NCBI RefSeq assembly: GCF_030506255.1
Contig: NZ_CP113431.1
Coordinates: 1,488,001 to 1,552,000 of the forward strand
Source of the DNA: Nocardioides sp. Arc9.136
Lineage (GTDB): Bacteria > Actinomycetota > Actinomycetes > Propionibacteriales > Nocardioidaceae
Direction of reading: 5' to 3'
DNA: 64,000 nt
In this document: one piece after another, positions 37,034-45,536 of the stretch
Numbering within the stretch: position 1 is the first letter of the stretch
Layout of the letters: the number at the start of each line of letters is the position of its first letter
The notes under the pieces: generated by a model
Database searches by the model: none
What the model was told of the DNA's origin: nothing
Seen by the model: only the letters and a program-made list of their open reading frames with translations
Program-made: the position numbers and the translations under genes

Positions 37034-38818
37034 TCAGCCCAGTGGGTTGCGGATGATCAGCTCGACGTTGCGGTCCTGACGCGTGCCCTCGTGGCTGCTG
37101 GAGCGCTCGTGCCAGTCGTTCGCGGCCAGCTCCCGGCCCCAGGCGGCGAGGGCGTGGGTGTCGGAGAGGTCCGTACCGGGCGTCACCGGGCCGCCGTGGT
37201 CGACCATCGTGGTGAAGATCGACAGCGTGCCGTCCTTGTTGTCGGCGATCTCGACCAGGCGCGCCTGCTGCGGCCAGTCGATGTGGGAGGCGGTGTTGAT
37301 CTCCCAGAATCCGCGGCCCTTGTTCTTCTTCTTGTTCGCCTTCACCAGGCGGGGCCACACGTGGTTGCTGTGGGTGTGGCCGTTGACCCAGGCGACGACG
37401 ACGGGGTTGGCGAGCAGCACCTCCATGATGTCGGCTGCGAGGACGCGCCCGCCGCCGGTGTTGTTCGTCATCGAGGTCGACGGGTGGTGCGAGCAGACGA
37501 CGACGTACTTCTTGTCCCGCTTGGCCTTCTTCAGCACCGTCTTGAGCCAGGCGAACTGCGCCTGGTCCAGCGAGCCGTTCTGCTCACCGGCGGTGTTGAC
37601 CGAGTCGAGGACGACGAAGCGCACGCGGCCGCGGTCGTGGGTGTAGTACGCCGTGCCCTGGGCGCGGTTGGTGGCGGTGAACCCGTGCCCGACCGGCTTG
37701 CTGCTGGTGGTGAAGTGCTCGGCGACGACCTCGGCGCGGCTGAGCAGGCGGCGGTCCTCGTCGGGGGTGACGGTGCGGGCACCGGGCGCGGCGATCACCT
37801 TCTGCAGGATCTCGGCGACCTTGCCGGACTTCAGGGCGAGGAGCACCTCGAGCTTGGTGACGTTCTCGGGCGGCGAGATCACCTTGGTCGAGCCGGTGGC
37901 GACCGCGTTGAGGCCCTCGATGCTGGTGGGGAAGTTGCCCTGGACGAGCCCGTCGTGGTTGCCGAAGGCGCTGATCCACGGCATCTTCAGGCCCTCGGCG
38001 GTGAACGGCCGGCGCGCGGCGTCGAGCAGCCCGGGCACGCTCGGGAAGCCGTAGCGCGAGCGGGCGCGGTCGGCATCGGCGCCGGCGGGCGCACCGTCGG
38101 GGTGCCAGTAGTGGATGTCGTAGTGGTCGGGGTCGAGGTCGGCGACGCCCTCCCACTTCTCGGGGTCGCCCGAGTCGACGCGCACCTCGCCGCCGTCGAG
38201 GACGTCGATGTTCCAGCGGATCTCGTTGCGCTGGGAGTTGTCGGAGTTGTCGCCGGTCTGCACGGCGAGGGCCAGCGGCTTGCCGGTGACCGGGCCCTTC
38301 CCGATGGAGTTGATCCGGCGGACCATCGAGTCGGCGATGTGCGCGGCGAGCATCTCGTGGGCGCGGTAGGAGGAGGCCAGCAGGCCGGTCGGCCCGTTCT
38401 CGGCGTCCTCGTCGTCCCAGCGGTCGACCCACTCCACGCGCAGCGGCGACTGGGCGTCGACCACGTGGATGTCGCTGAGCTGGGCGAAGGCCAGCAGGCC
38501 CTTGCGGCGCCGGCCGCGGCCCTTCTTGGCGGCCAGGCCCAGGTCGGTGCGCACCAGGTGCTTCTCGCCCGCTCCGGCGACGAGCGTGCGGTAGCCGAGC
38601 GGGTTCGCGACCGGACCCTTGCGGATGACGCCCGCGAGGGTCGTCCCGCGGACGACGCGCGCGACCGCGGACGAGGCGGACGCCGCGGCCGAGGAGGCAG
38701 CGGACGACGCGGCCGAGGAGGCGGACGACAGGGCGCCCGACGCGGCGGCCGTGGCGGCGAGGGCGGCGGCCCCGGCGGAGCGGAGCAGGTGGCGGCGGGA
38801 GATCTCTGGCATAGGCAT
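37034..38818 (-). CDS. Tat-exported metallophosphoesterase, PPA1498/TIGR03767-like
   Basis: A 594-residue calcineurin-like phosphoesterase. The N-terminus SRRHLLRSAGAAALAATAA looks like a twin-arginine signal, followed by a Ser/Ala-rich linker (30-55). Metal motifs run in order: QLSDIHVVDA (Asp, His), TGDNSDN, FGNHDG (Asn-His), CSHHPS and NGHTHSNH. The length and large inserts match the actinobacterial family named after P. acnes PPA1498; the substrate is unknown. TAGGGT lies nine bases before the ATG on this strand. It faces rlmN. Confidence 0.85.
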   Translation of the reverse strand: MPMPEISRRHLLRSAGAAALAATAAASGALSSASSAASSAASSAAASASSAVARVVRGTTLAGVIRKGPVANPLGYRTLVAGAGEKHLVRTDLGLAAKKGRGRRRKGLLAFAQLSDIHVVDAQSPLRVEWVDRWDDEDAENGPTGLLASSYRAHEMLAAHIADSMVRRINSIGKGPVTGKPLALAVQTGDNSDNSQRNEIRWNIDVLDGGEVRVDSGDPEKWEGVADLDPDHYDIHYWHPDGAPAGADADRARSRYGFPSVPGLLDAARRPFTAEGLKMPWISAFGNHDGLVQGNFPTSIEGLNAVATGSTKVISPPENVTKLEVLLALKSGKVAEILQKVIAAPGARTVTPDEDRRLLSRAEVVAEHFTTSSKPVGHGFTATNRAQGTAYYTHDRGRVRFVVLDSVNTAGEQNGSLDQAQFAWLKTVLKKAKRDKKYVVVCSHHPSTSMTNNTGGGRVLAADIMEVLLANPVVVAWVNGHTHSNHVWPRLVKANKKKNKGRGFWEINTASHIDWPQQARLVEIADNKDGTLSIFTTMVDHGGPVTPGTDLSDTHALAAWGRELAANDWHERSSSHEGTRQDRNVELIIRNPLG

Positions 38819-38862
38819 GGTCCCAGCACCCTAGGTGTGACGACCGCCACCGCGAAGCGGAT

Positions 38863-39957
38863 TCACCGAACTCGTGCGACCACCTCGGCGGCCTCCTCGA
38901 CGGTGTCGACGAGGTGGACGTGCGGCGCCATGTGCCGCCCGCGGGCGAGCGCCTCCAGCAGCGGCCAGACGGGGTAGGTCTCGGTCCAGTAGGAGCCGCC
39001 GACCAGCACCATCGGCGCCACCGACGACTCGTCGGCGTAGTAGTTCTCGCACGCGTCCTGGAAGACCTCCTGGACGGTCCCGGCGGCGCCGGGCAGGAAC
39101 ACGATCCCGGCGTCGCACACCTCGAGGAGCACCGCCTCGCGGGTCGCGTTGCGGAAGTACTTCGCGATGGCGGTCGCGAAGACGTTGGGCGGCTCGTGCC
39201 CGTAGTGCCAGGTGGGGATCCCCAGCGTCTCGACCGGGTCGGGATGGGCGGCGCAGACGGCGAGCGCGGCGCGCGCCCAGGCGCCGATCGAGGGACGGTA
39301 CGTCGGCACGCTCGCCAGCCCGGCCAGCGCGGCGGTCAGCTCCTCGACGGACCGGCGGGCCAGCCGGGCCCCGAGGTTCGCCGCCTCCATCGCGCCCGGC
39401 CCGCCGCCGGTGGCCACCGTGCGTGAGCCGTCGCGGGCCAGCGCGTGCCCGAGCGCCGCCGCCGCGGCGTACCCCGCGGACCCGCGCTCGAGCGCGTGGC
39501 CGCCCATGACCCCGACCAGCCGTCGGCCCCCGACCCACCTGTCGAGCGCCTGGTCGACCGCGTGGTCGTGCAGGGCCTCCGCGAGCGCCGACTCCGGCGT
39601 GGGCGGCTCCTGCGACCAGGCGTAGGCCCGGGCGTCGAGCGAGAGCGGGTACTCGCCCTCGCCGTAGAGCTCCTCGGCGGTGTAGAGCGTCGACCGCGCG
39701 GTGTCCAGGGGCGCGGACGGCACGGCGGGCAGCACCAGCGCGCCCTCCGCCAGGAGGCGCTCGCCGTCCCCGGGTGCGAGCGTGCACCCGAGGAACGCCG
39801 CGCCCGCCGCCTGGCAGCGCGACAGCAGGTCCGAGCGGTCGCTGAGGTCGACCGCCCGGACCCGCCAGCCCGACAGGGAGCTGACCCCGGCAGCCATGCG
39901 ACGGTCGAAGTCGGCCAGCGACTCGACGTGGACGACGCGGCCGTGGGTCTGCTTCAC
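38863..39957 (-). CDS. LOG-family (lysine-decarboxylase-like) Rossmann protein
   Basis: A 364-residue nucleotide-binding Rossmann protein of the TIGR00730/LOG superfamily. After an N-terminal domain (1-140) come GRRLVGVMGGHALERG, ATGGGPGAMEAANLGA (about 194-209) and the site that in LOG cytokinin-activating enzymes reads PGGxGTxxE, here LPGAAGTVQEVFQD. It is longer than the LOG enzymes (180-200), so phosphoribohydrolase activity on a nucleotide 5'-monophosphate is only a guess. The GTG start is fixed by TAGGTT six bases upstream. Confidence 0.8.
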   Translation of the reverse strand: MKQTHGRVVHVESLADFDRRMAAGVSSLSGWRVRAVDLSDRSDLLSRCQAAGAAFLGCTLAPGDGERLLAEGALVLPAVPSAPLDTARSTLYTAEELYGEGEYPLSLDARAYAWSQEPPTPESALAEALHDHAVDQALDRWVGGRRLVGVMGGHALERGSAGYAAAAALGHALARDGSRTVATGGGPGAMEAANLGARLARRSVEELTAALAGLASVPTYRPSIGAWARAALAVCAAHPDPVETLGIPTWHYGHEPPNVFATAIAKYFRNATREAVLLEVCDAGIVFLPGAAGTVQEVFQDACENYYADESSVAPMVLVGGSYWTETYPVWPLLEALARGRHMAPHVHLVDTVEEAAEVVARVR

Positions 39958-39963
39958 CCCGTC

Positions 39964-39969
39964 AACCTA
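39964..39969 (-). promoter_or_regulatory. -10-like TAGGTT of the LOG-family gene
   Basis: On the minus strand TAGGTT, six bases (GACGGG) and then GTG; no Shine-Dalgarno sequence. Confidence 0.45.
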
Positions 39970-39989
39970 GGGGGCCGCCCCAGGAGGCC

Positions 39990-40880
39990 TCAGAAGGCGT
40001 GCGCCAGGAGGTCGCCGAAGAGCTCCTGCTCGTCGGCCTCGAGCCCCCGCGCGCGGAACCACCGGCACACGTTCGTGCAGTCGCGCAGCAGGTAGTCCAT
40101 CCCGTTGGGGTTCGCGACCAGGTCGACCACCTGGGGGAGGTCGATGACCACGAGGCGCTCACCGGCGGCGAGGATGTTGTACGGCGACAGGTCGCCGTGC
40201 ACCACGCCGTGCTGGACCATCGTCGCGAGCGCGTCGCGCAGCTGGTCGAACCACGAGGCGAGCAGCGCGCCGTCCGGTCGCGTCTGCGCGAGCCTGGGGG
40301 CGGTCTCCGGCCCGTCCTCGCCCTCGACGCACACCCACTCCATCAGCAGCTCGGTGCCGTCCACCTGGACCGGGTAGGGGACCGGCAGGCCGAGGGTCCA
40401 CAGCCGCTTGAGCGCGGCCCACTCCGCGACGGCCCACTCCGCGGCCGCCACCTGGCGGCCGAAGGTGGACCCGCGCTTGACCGCGCGGACGTCCCGCGAG
40501 CGCTTCATGCCCCGGCCCTCGGTGTAGGACGCGGCCCGGTGGAAGGTGCGGTGCTCGGTCGAGCGGTAGCGCTTGGCCGCCATCACGACCGAGCTCCCCG
40601 GGTCGTGCGGGTCGCCCCGCTCGAGCAGGAAGACGTCGGCCTCCTTGCCTGTCTTGAGGACGCCGAGGTCGGTGTCGACCGCGCCGCGGGACGTCACCAC
40701 CCAGGCCGGACGCGGCTCCGGGCCACGGGCGAGCGGCTCCACGTCGTACCACGTGGTCCAGCGCTGGCCGTCGGCCAGCTCTTCGTAGGTCCGCCACTCG
40801 GTGACGAAGGCGGGGTCGACCCCGGCGAGGGGCTCAGCGGTGCTGCGGGCGTGCTGGTCGTGCTGGTCGTGCTGTGTCAC
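39990..40880 (-). CDS. RIO1-family serine protein kinase
   Basis: A 296-residue RIO-type kinase. It has the nucleotide-loop region GVLKTGKEADVFLLERGD, Lys in MAAKRYRSTEHR (about 120), the catalytic loop VVHGDLSPYNIL and the RIO form of the metal site VIDLPQVVDL, where DFG is replaced. RIO kinases assist ribosome assembly in eukaryotes and archaea; bacterial roles are poorly known. GTG at 40880 is chosen for GGAG six bases upstream. A His/Gln/Asp-rich segment (QHDQHDQH) opens the protein. Confidence 0.85.
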   Translation of the reverse strand: MTQHDQHDQHARSTAEPLAGVDPAFVTEWRTYEELADGQRWTTWYDVEPLARGPEPRPAWVVTSRGAVDTDLGVLKTGKEADVFLLERGDPHDPGSSVVMAAKRYRSTEHRTFHRAASYTEGRGMKRSRDVRAVKRGSTFGRQVAAAEWAVAEWAALKRLWTLGLPVPYPVQVDGTELLMEWVCVEGEDGPETAPRLAQTRPDGALLASWFDQLRDALATMVQHGVVHGDLSPYNILAAGERLVVIDLPQVVDLVANPNGMDYLLRDCTNVCRWFRARGLEADEQELFGDLLAHAF

Positions 40881-41008
40881 GGGTGCTCCAGGGATGCGAG
40901 AGGAGGTGGTCTGCTGGGGGCAGGCCGGAGACAGTCGTGGACATGTCACGCTCCTCTCGATCGCTGGGGCCGCTGCGCCGCTGCGGACGCCGTCACCCGG
41001 ACGGGCAC

Positions 41009-41052
41009 GGCGCCCGGTCGCGGACCATGGTGGAGGTCCGCGACCGGGCGCC
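41009..41052 (-). terminator. Perfect 18-bp hairpin after the YeeE/YedE gene
   Basis: Arms 41009-41026 and 41035-41052 (GGCGCCCGGTCGCGGACC and its exact complement), loop of eight bases, 21 bases past the stop on the minus strand. No T-run. It also shields the RIO kinase promoter region from read-through. Confidence 0.75.
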
Positions 41053-41072
41053 GCAACTGGATTACCGGGCGG

Positions 41073-42350
41073 TCAGCAGACCGAGTCCGAAGGCTTGGGG
41101 TTGCCCAGCCCGAACAGCGGGCGCAGCGCGAGCCCGCCGAACGTCCCGGCGACGGCCATGACGCCCCAGAGCCAGCCGTGCAGGCTGAACGAGGCGATGC
41201 CACCGAAGTAGGCGCCGATGTTGCAGCCGAAGGCGATGCGGGCGCCGTACCCCATCATGATCCCGCCGATGACCGCGCCGGCCGCGAGCCGCCAGGGGAT
41301 CCGGCGGTGCAGCACCCACGAGCCCGCCGCGGCGGACGCGACCAGGGCCCCGAGGATGATGCCGAGGTCCATCACCGAGGTCTTCTCCACGAGGACGCCG
41401 GCCTGGTACTTCGCGAGGTTCGCCGGGTCGGACCAGAAGCCCCACGAGAGCACGTCGACGCCGACCGCGTCGAGGATCTTCGAGCCCCACAGCGAGAACG
41501 CGAACGTGATGCCCCACGCCCCGCCCGAGACCAGCAGCGTGAGGGCGTTGAGACCGGCGAGCAGCAGCGCGCCGACCCACAGCGGCCAGGACCCGCGTAC
41601 GGCGCGTGCCGCCCCGGTCGCGACCGGCGGCTGCTGGACGGGCGGCACGGACCGGCCGCGGGCGAGCAGGTAGGTCAGCCCGACGACCACGGCCATCACC
41701 GCCAGCGAGATCGCCCACGCCCCCAGGTAGCCGCCGCCGACGTCGGTCAGCGACACCGGGGCGTGGCTGGGGAGGTCCTCGGTCCACCACGGGAAGTGCA
41801 GCGCGCCGATCGTCGAGCCGACGACGAAGCCCGCGAGGGTCAGCACGATGGCGGTCTGGCCCGAGCCGATGGCGAACAGGGTGCCGGAGGCGCACGATCC
41901 GCCCAGCTGCATCCCGACGCCGAAGAGGAACGACCCGACGAACAGGCCGAAGCCGATCGGGGCCAGGCTCGGCGCGGGCACGGCGTCGCCGATCGCGGCG
42001 CCCGTGGCCAGGATCGGCGCGAACAGCGTGCACGCGACGGCGAGCATCAGCATGTGCGCGCGCAGGGCCTTGCCCTGGCGCACCGCCACGAGCTGGCGCC
42101 AGGCGGAGGTGAACCCGAAGCGGCTGTGGAAGAGCACGAAGCCCAGGGCCAGGCCGATCGCGAAAAGCGCGGTCGGCACGCCGCCGGAGCGGGTCCAGAT
42201 GACGCCGCCCAGGACGAGGGCCGCGAGCAGGCCGCCGACCACGAGGCCGGCCTGGGCCGGGGGCGCCTGGGCCGGCGGGGGGCCCGGCGGGACGGCGCGG
42301 GGGCCGTCGGCCGCAGCGCTGCGGGGTCCGGGTCGTTGCAGGATGGACAT
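41073..42350 (-). CDS. YeeE/YedE (TsuA-like) sulfur-compound transporter
   Basis: A 425-residue integral membrane protein with about nine to eleven helices. The two conserved cysteine motifs of the YeeE/YedE family are present: GGSCASGT in the first half and FGCNIGAYFGG near the C-terminus, which in TsuA relay thiosulfate through the membrane. A final Cys ends the protein. The Pro-rich N-terminus (1-30) is cytoplasmic. No TusA/YeeD partner lies beside it. GGAAGG precedes the ATG by six bases. It is divergent from the M1 peptidase gene. Confidence 0.88.
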   Translation of the reverse strand: MSILQRPGPRSAAADGPRAVPPGPPPAQAPPAQAGLVVGGLLAALVLGGVIWTRSGGVPTALFAIGLALGFVLFHSRFGFTSAWRQLVAVRQGKALRAHMLMLAVACTLFAPILATGAAIGDAVPAPSLAPIGFGLFVGSFLFGVGMQLGGSCASGTLFAIGSGQTAIVLTLAGFVVGSTIGALHFPWWTEDLPSHAPVSLTDVGGGYLGAWAISLAVMAVVVGLTYLLARGRSVPPVQQPPVATGAARAVRGSWPLWVGALLLAGLNALTLLVSGGAWGITFAFSLWGSKILDAVGVDVLSWGFWSDPANLAKYQAGVLVEKTSVMDLGIILGALVASAAAGSWVLHRRIPWRLAAGAVIGGIMMGYGARIAFGCNIGAYFGGIASFSLHGWLWGVMAVAGTFGGLALRPLFGLGNPKPSDSVC

Positions 42351-42400
42351 GGTCGCCTTCCGGTCGCGGGCACGGACCTGGCACAACCAGACCGACCCCC

Positions 42401-42435
42401 GTGCCTGTTCCCGTGCTGTTCCCGTGCCTGTTCCC
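42401..42435. repeat. Three direct copies of GTGCCTGTTCCC
   Basis: GTGCCTGTTCCC, GTGCTGTTCCC and GTGCCTGTTCCC stand head to tail in the 120-base divergent spacer between the transporter and peptidase genes; period 11-12, close to a helix turn. Confidence 0.6.
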
Positions 42436-42458
42436 GGGCCCGTCAGCGGCGTGGGGGT

Positions 42459-42464
42459 TACGGT
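42459..42464 (+). promoter_or_regulatory. -10-like TACGGT of the M1 peptidase gene
   Basis: TACGGT, six bases and then the GTG at 42471; the only in-frame start that yields an intact signal peptide. Confidence 0.5.
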
Positions 42465-42470
42465 TCGCGC

Positions 42471-43913
42471 GTGCCACGACCACGCCGCCTCCTCCCGGGC
42501 CTCCTCGCCGCTGCGCTCGTCCTCGGCGGCACGTCCGCCTCGTCCGGGCTCGCCGGGACCTCCGGGCGGGCCGCCGGGCCCGCGACACCCGGGGCGGCCG
42601 GGATCGGCGACCCCTACTTCCCCCGGGACGGCAACGGCGGCATCGACGTCCGGCGCTACGACGTGGACGTCGCGTACGACTTCGCCACCGGCCGGCTGCG
42701 GGGCACCACCCGCCTGCGGCTCCGCGCGACCCAGCACCTCTCGCGGTTCAACCTCGACCTGCTCCTGCCGGTGCAGGAGGTCAGGGTCGGCGGACGGCCC
42801 GCCCGCTGGTCGCGACCGGACCGTCACGAGCTGCGGGTCACCCCGGCCAGGCCGGTGGCCCGCGGCGACGTCGTGACGGTCCTCGTGCGGTACGCAGGGC
42901 ACCCCGGGCGCATCGGCTGGCGCGGGGAGCGCAGCTGGCTCGCCGACGACACCGAGGTCGTGGCGATGAACGAGCCGCACATGGCCGCCTGGTGGTTCCC
43001 CGCGAACGACCACCCCCGGGACAAGGCGCTCATGGACGTCGAGGTGACCGTCCCGGCCCGCAACCAGGTCGTCGCCAACGGACGGCGGGTCTCGCGCACC
43101 GTGCACGGTGCCAACGCGACCACCCGGTGGCGGGCCGACGAGCCGATGGCGCCGTACCTCGCCTTCTTCGCGGCCGGACGCTTCGAGGTCGACCGCGGCA
43201 GCCGCGACGGGCTGCCCTGGTACGTCGCGGTGTCCAAGCAGGTCCCGCCCGCGGCGCGCAGGCGGTCGATGGACCTGATGCGACGCACGCCTGCGGTCGT
43301 GGCGTGGACCGAGGAGCAGCTGGGCGCCTACCCCTTCAGCACGACCGGCGGGCTGACGACCGGGCTGCAGCCGGGCTTCGCGCTGGAGAACCAGACGCGT
43401 CCGACGTACCCGGTCATGGGCAGGGCCTACGGCGAGACGATCCTCGTCCACGAGATCGCCCACCAGTGGTTCGGCGACTCGGTGTCGGTGCGCGGGTGGC
43501 GCGACATCTGGCTCAACGAGGGCGCCGCGACGTTCATGGAGGCGCGGTACGCCGAGACGCACGGCGGCCCGTCCGCGCAGCGCGCGCTGCAGCGCGACCA
43601 CGCCGCGCTCTCCGGCTCGCGGGAGTTCTGGGACCTGCGGATCGACGACCCCGGACCGGACCGGATCTTCGACGCACCGGTCTACCAGCGCGGGGGGATG
43701 GCGATGCAGGCGCTGCGCCATCGGATCGGCGAGACCGACTTCTGGACCCTGCTGCGCACCTGGCTCGGCACGCGCCGGGGCGGGAACGGCTCGAGCCCGC
43801 AGTTCGAGGCGCTCGCGGCCGAAGTGAGCGGCGAGGACCTCGACGGCTTCTTCGAGGCCTGGCTGCGCGCGGACGAGCCGCCGGCGCGCACGGCTGCGAA
43901 CGGGCTGGTCTGA
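42471..43913 (+). CDS. Secreted M1-family zinc metallopeptidase
   Basis: A 480-residue aminopeptidase-type enzyme, exported by a signal peptide (MPRPRRLLPGLLAAALVLGG) followed by an Ala/Gly linker. It has the N-terminal beta domain and the catalytic domain with HEIAH (His327, Glu328, His331) and the third ligand Glu350 in LNEGAATF, 19 residues on. The substrate loop is GFALENQTRP in place of GAMEN. It is shorter than classical aminopeptidase N because the C-terminal armadillo domain is missing, as in many secreted actinobacterial members. Its stop shares a base with the next ATG. Confidence 0.9.
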   Translation: MPRPRRLLPGLLAAALVLGGTSASSGLAGTSGRAAGPATPGAAGIGDPYFPRDGNGGIDVRRYDVDVAYDFATGRLRGTTRLRLRATQHLSRFNLDLLLPVQEVRVGGRPARWSRPDRHELRVTPARPVARGDVVTVLVRYAGHPGRIGWRGERSWLADDTEVVAMNEPHMAAWWFPANDHPRDKALMDVEVTVPARNQVVANGRRVSRTVHGANATTRWRADEPMAPYLAFFAAGRFEVDRGSRDGLPWYVAVSKQVPPAARRRSMDLMRRTPAVVAWTEEQLGAYPFSTTGGLTTGLQPGFALENQTRPTYPVMGRAYGETILVHEIAHQWFGDSVSVRGWRDIWLNEGAATFMEARYAETHGGPSAQRALQRDHAALSGSREFWDLRIDDPGPDRIFDAPVYQRGGMAMQALRHRIGETDFWTLLRTWLGTRRGGNGSSPQFEALAAEVSGEDLDGFFEAWLRADEPPARTAANGLV

Positions 43914-45118
43914 TGGGCCCGGTGCCCGACGGGGAGCGCCGGGAGCTGCTCGTCCCGCTGCTGGAGTTCGCGGGACGGTCGCGGCTCGAGCGCGGTTTCG
44001 GCCACCTGCGCCGCGACGGCACGGTCGACTCCGCCCGCGGTCTCGAGCTGTGGGTCAACGCCCGGATGACCTACGTCTTCGCGCTCGCCTCGCTGCTCGG
44101 GGTGGAGCACGCCTCCGACCAGGCCCGCCACGGCGTCGACGCGCTGACCGGGCTCTTCGAGGACCGCGTCCACGGCGGCTGGTGGAGCACCGTGGACGAC
44201 GCCGGCCGGCCGGGGAGCGCGACCAAGTCCTGCTACGACCACGCCTTCGTGGTCCTCGCCGGTGCGACCGCGACCGTCGCCGACGTGCCGGGCGCCGCGG
44301 CGCTCCTCGAGCGCGCGCTGCGCGTGCACGAGGAGCGGTTCTGGGAGGAGCCGCTCGGCCGGTGCATGGACCAGCGGGCGGGGGACTGGTCGACGACCGA
44401 GGACTACCGGGGCGCCAACAGCAACATGCACACGGTCGAGGCCTACCTCGTCGCCGCCGACGCCAGCGGCGACGCGGTCTGGCGCGACCGCGCCCTGCGC
44501 ATCGCCGAGCACCTCGTGCACCGGGTCGCCCAGGAGCACGACTGGCGGGTCGTGGAGCACTTCGACGGTGACTGGCGTCCGCTGCCCGAGCACTCCCGCG
44601 ACCGTCCGGCGGACCCGTTCCGCCCGTACGGCGCGACGCCGGGCCACGGCCTGGAGTGGGCGCGGCTGCTCCTGCACCTCCGTGCCGCGCACTCGCTCGC
44701 CGGCGAGGCGTCCCCGGACTGGTTGCTCGAGGCCGCGGTCGGACTGGTCGAGCGGGCCGCTGCCGACTGCGACGAGGGCCGTACCGGCTTCCCGTACACC
44801 ACCGACTGGGACGGCACGCCCGTCGTCGACCAACGCTTCCACTGGGTGCACTGCGAGGCCGTGCTGGCCGCCCGCGCCCTCGCCTCGGCGACGGGGGAGC
44901 AGCGGTACGCCGACCTGGCCGACCGCTGGTGGACCTTCACCCGCGAGCACTTCGTCGAGGCCGACGGCTCCTGGCTGCACGAGCTCGACGCCGGCCTCGC
45001 CCCGTCCGGGGTCACCTGGCCGGGCAAGCCGGACGCCTACCACGCCTTCAACGCCCTCCTGCTCCCGTCGCTCCCGCTCGCCCCCTCCGCCGCTGTCGCC
45101 CTCCGGTCGGCCGACTGA
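43913..45118 (+). CDS. AGE-family sugar epimerase/isomerase
   Basis: A 401-residue alpha/alpha-barrel protein of the N-acylglucosamine 2-epimerase family, which also holds mannose and aldose-ketose isomerases. Supporting segments: GLELWVNARMTYVFALA, GGWWSTVDDAGRP, SCYDHAFVVLAGA, ANSNMHTVEAYL, GHGLEWARLLLHL and WVHCEAVLAARAL, which place the barrel His residues. The exact sugar is not predictable. It overlaps the M1 gene by one base (TGATG), a coupling with no obvious shared pathway. A cluster of repeats begins 16 bases after its stop. Confidence 0.87.
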   Translation: MGPVPDGERRELLVPLLEFAGRSRLERGFGHLRRDGTVDSARGLELWVNARMTYVFALASLLGVEHASDQARHGVDALTGLFEDRVHGGWWSTVDDAGRPGSATKSCYDHAFVVLAGATATVADVPGAAALLERALRVHEERFWEEPLGRCMDQRAGDWSTTEDYRGANSNMHTVEAYLVAADASGDAVWRDRALRIAEHLVHRVAQEHDWRVVEHFDGDWRPLPEHSRDRPADPFRPYGATPGHGLEWARLLLHLRAAHSLAGEASPDWLLEAAVGLVERAAADCDEGRTGFPYTTDWDGTPVVDQRFHWVHCEAVLAARALASATGEQRYADLADRWWTFTREHFVEADGSWLHELDAGLAPSGVTWPGKPDAYHAFNALLLPSLPLAPSAAVALRSAD

Positions 45119-45133
45119 GGCCCGCCGCCCTGT

Positions 45134-45433
45134 TGGTCGAGCGAGCGCTGGCGAGCGTCGTCGAGACCGCGCCCGCTGGTCGAGCAGCGAGCCCTGGCGA
45201 GCGTCGCCGAGACCGCGCGCCTGCTGGTCGAGCAGCGAGCGCGAGCGAGCGTCGTCGAGACCCGTGAGGTGCGCAGGGCGTCGGGGTGGTCGTCGGGCCT
45301 GCCTCCTGCTGGTCGAGCAGCGAGCGCTGGCGAGCGTCGTCGAGACCCGGCGAGGTGCGCAGGGCGTCGGGGTGGTCGTTGGGCCGGCCTCCTGTTGGTC
45401 GAGCAGCGAGCGCTGGCGAGCGTCGTCGAGACC
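45134..45433 (+). repeat. Five direct copies of a 38-bp intergenic repeat
   Basis: Copies at 45134-45168 (35 bases), 45177-45214, 45225-45262, 45310-45347 and 45396-45433, each running from TGGTCGAGCAGCGAGCG to GCGAGCGTCGTCGAGACC. The 47-48 bases after copies 3 and 4 are also near-identical, so a unit of about 86 bp was itself duplicated. The rest of 45119-45536 shows nothing I can identify. Confidence 0.9.
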
Positions 45434-45536
45434 CGGTGAGGGTGGTTGCGGCGTCGAGTGGCTTTGGGGGTCGCGACGACGTTCGGCGCTGGGGCGCCTC
45501 TCTGCTCGACCATCAGCATGGACCGGCGGGTTCGGC

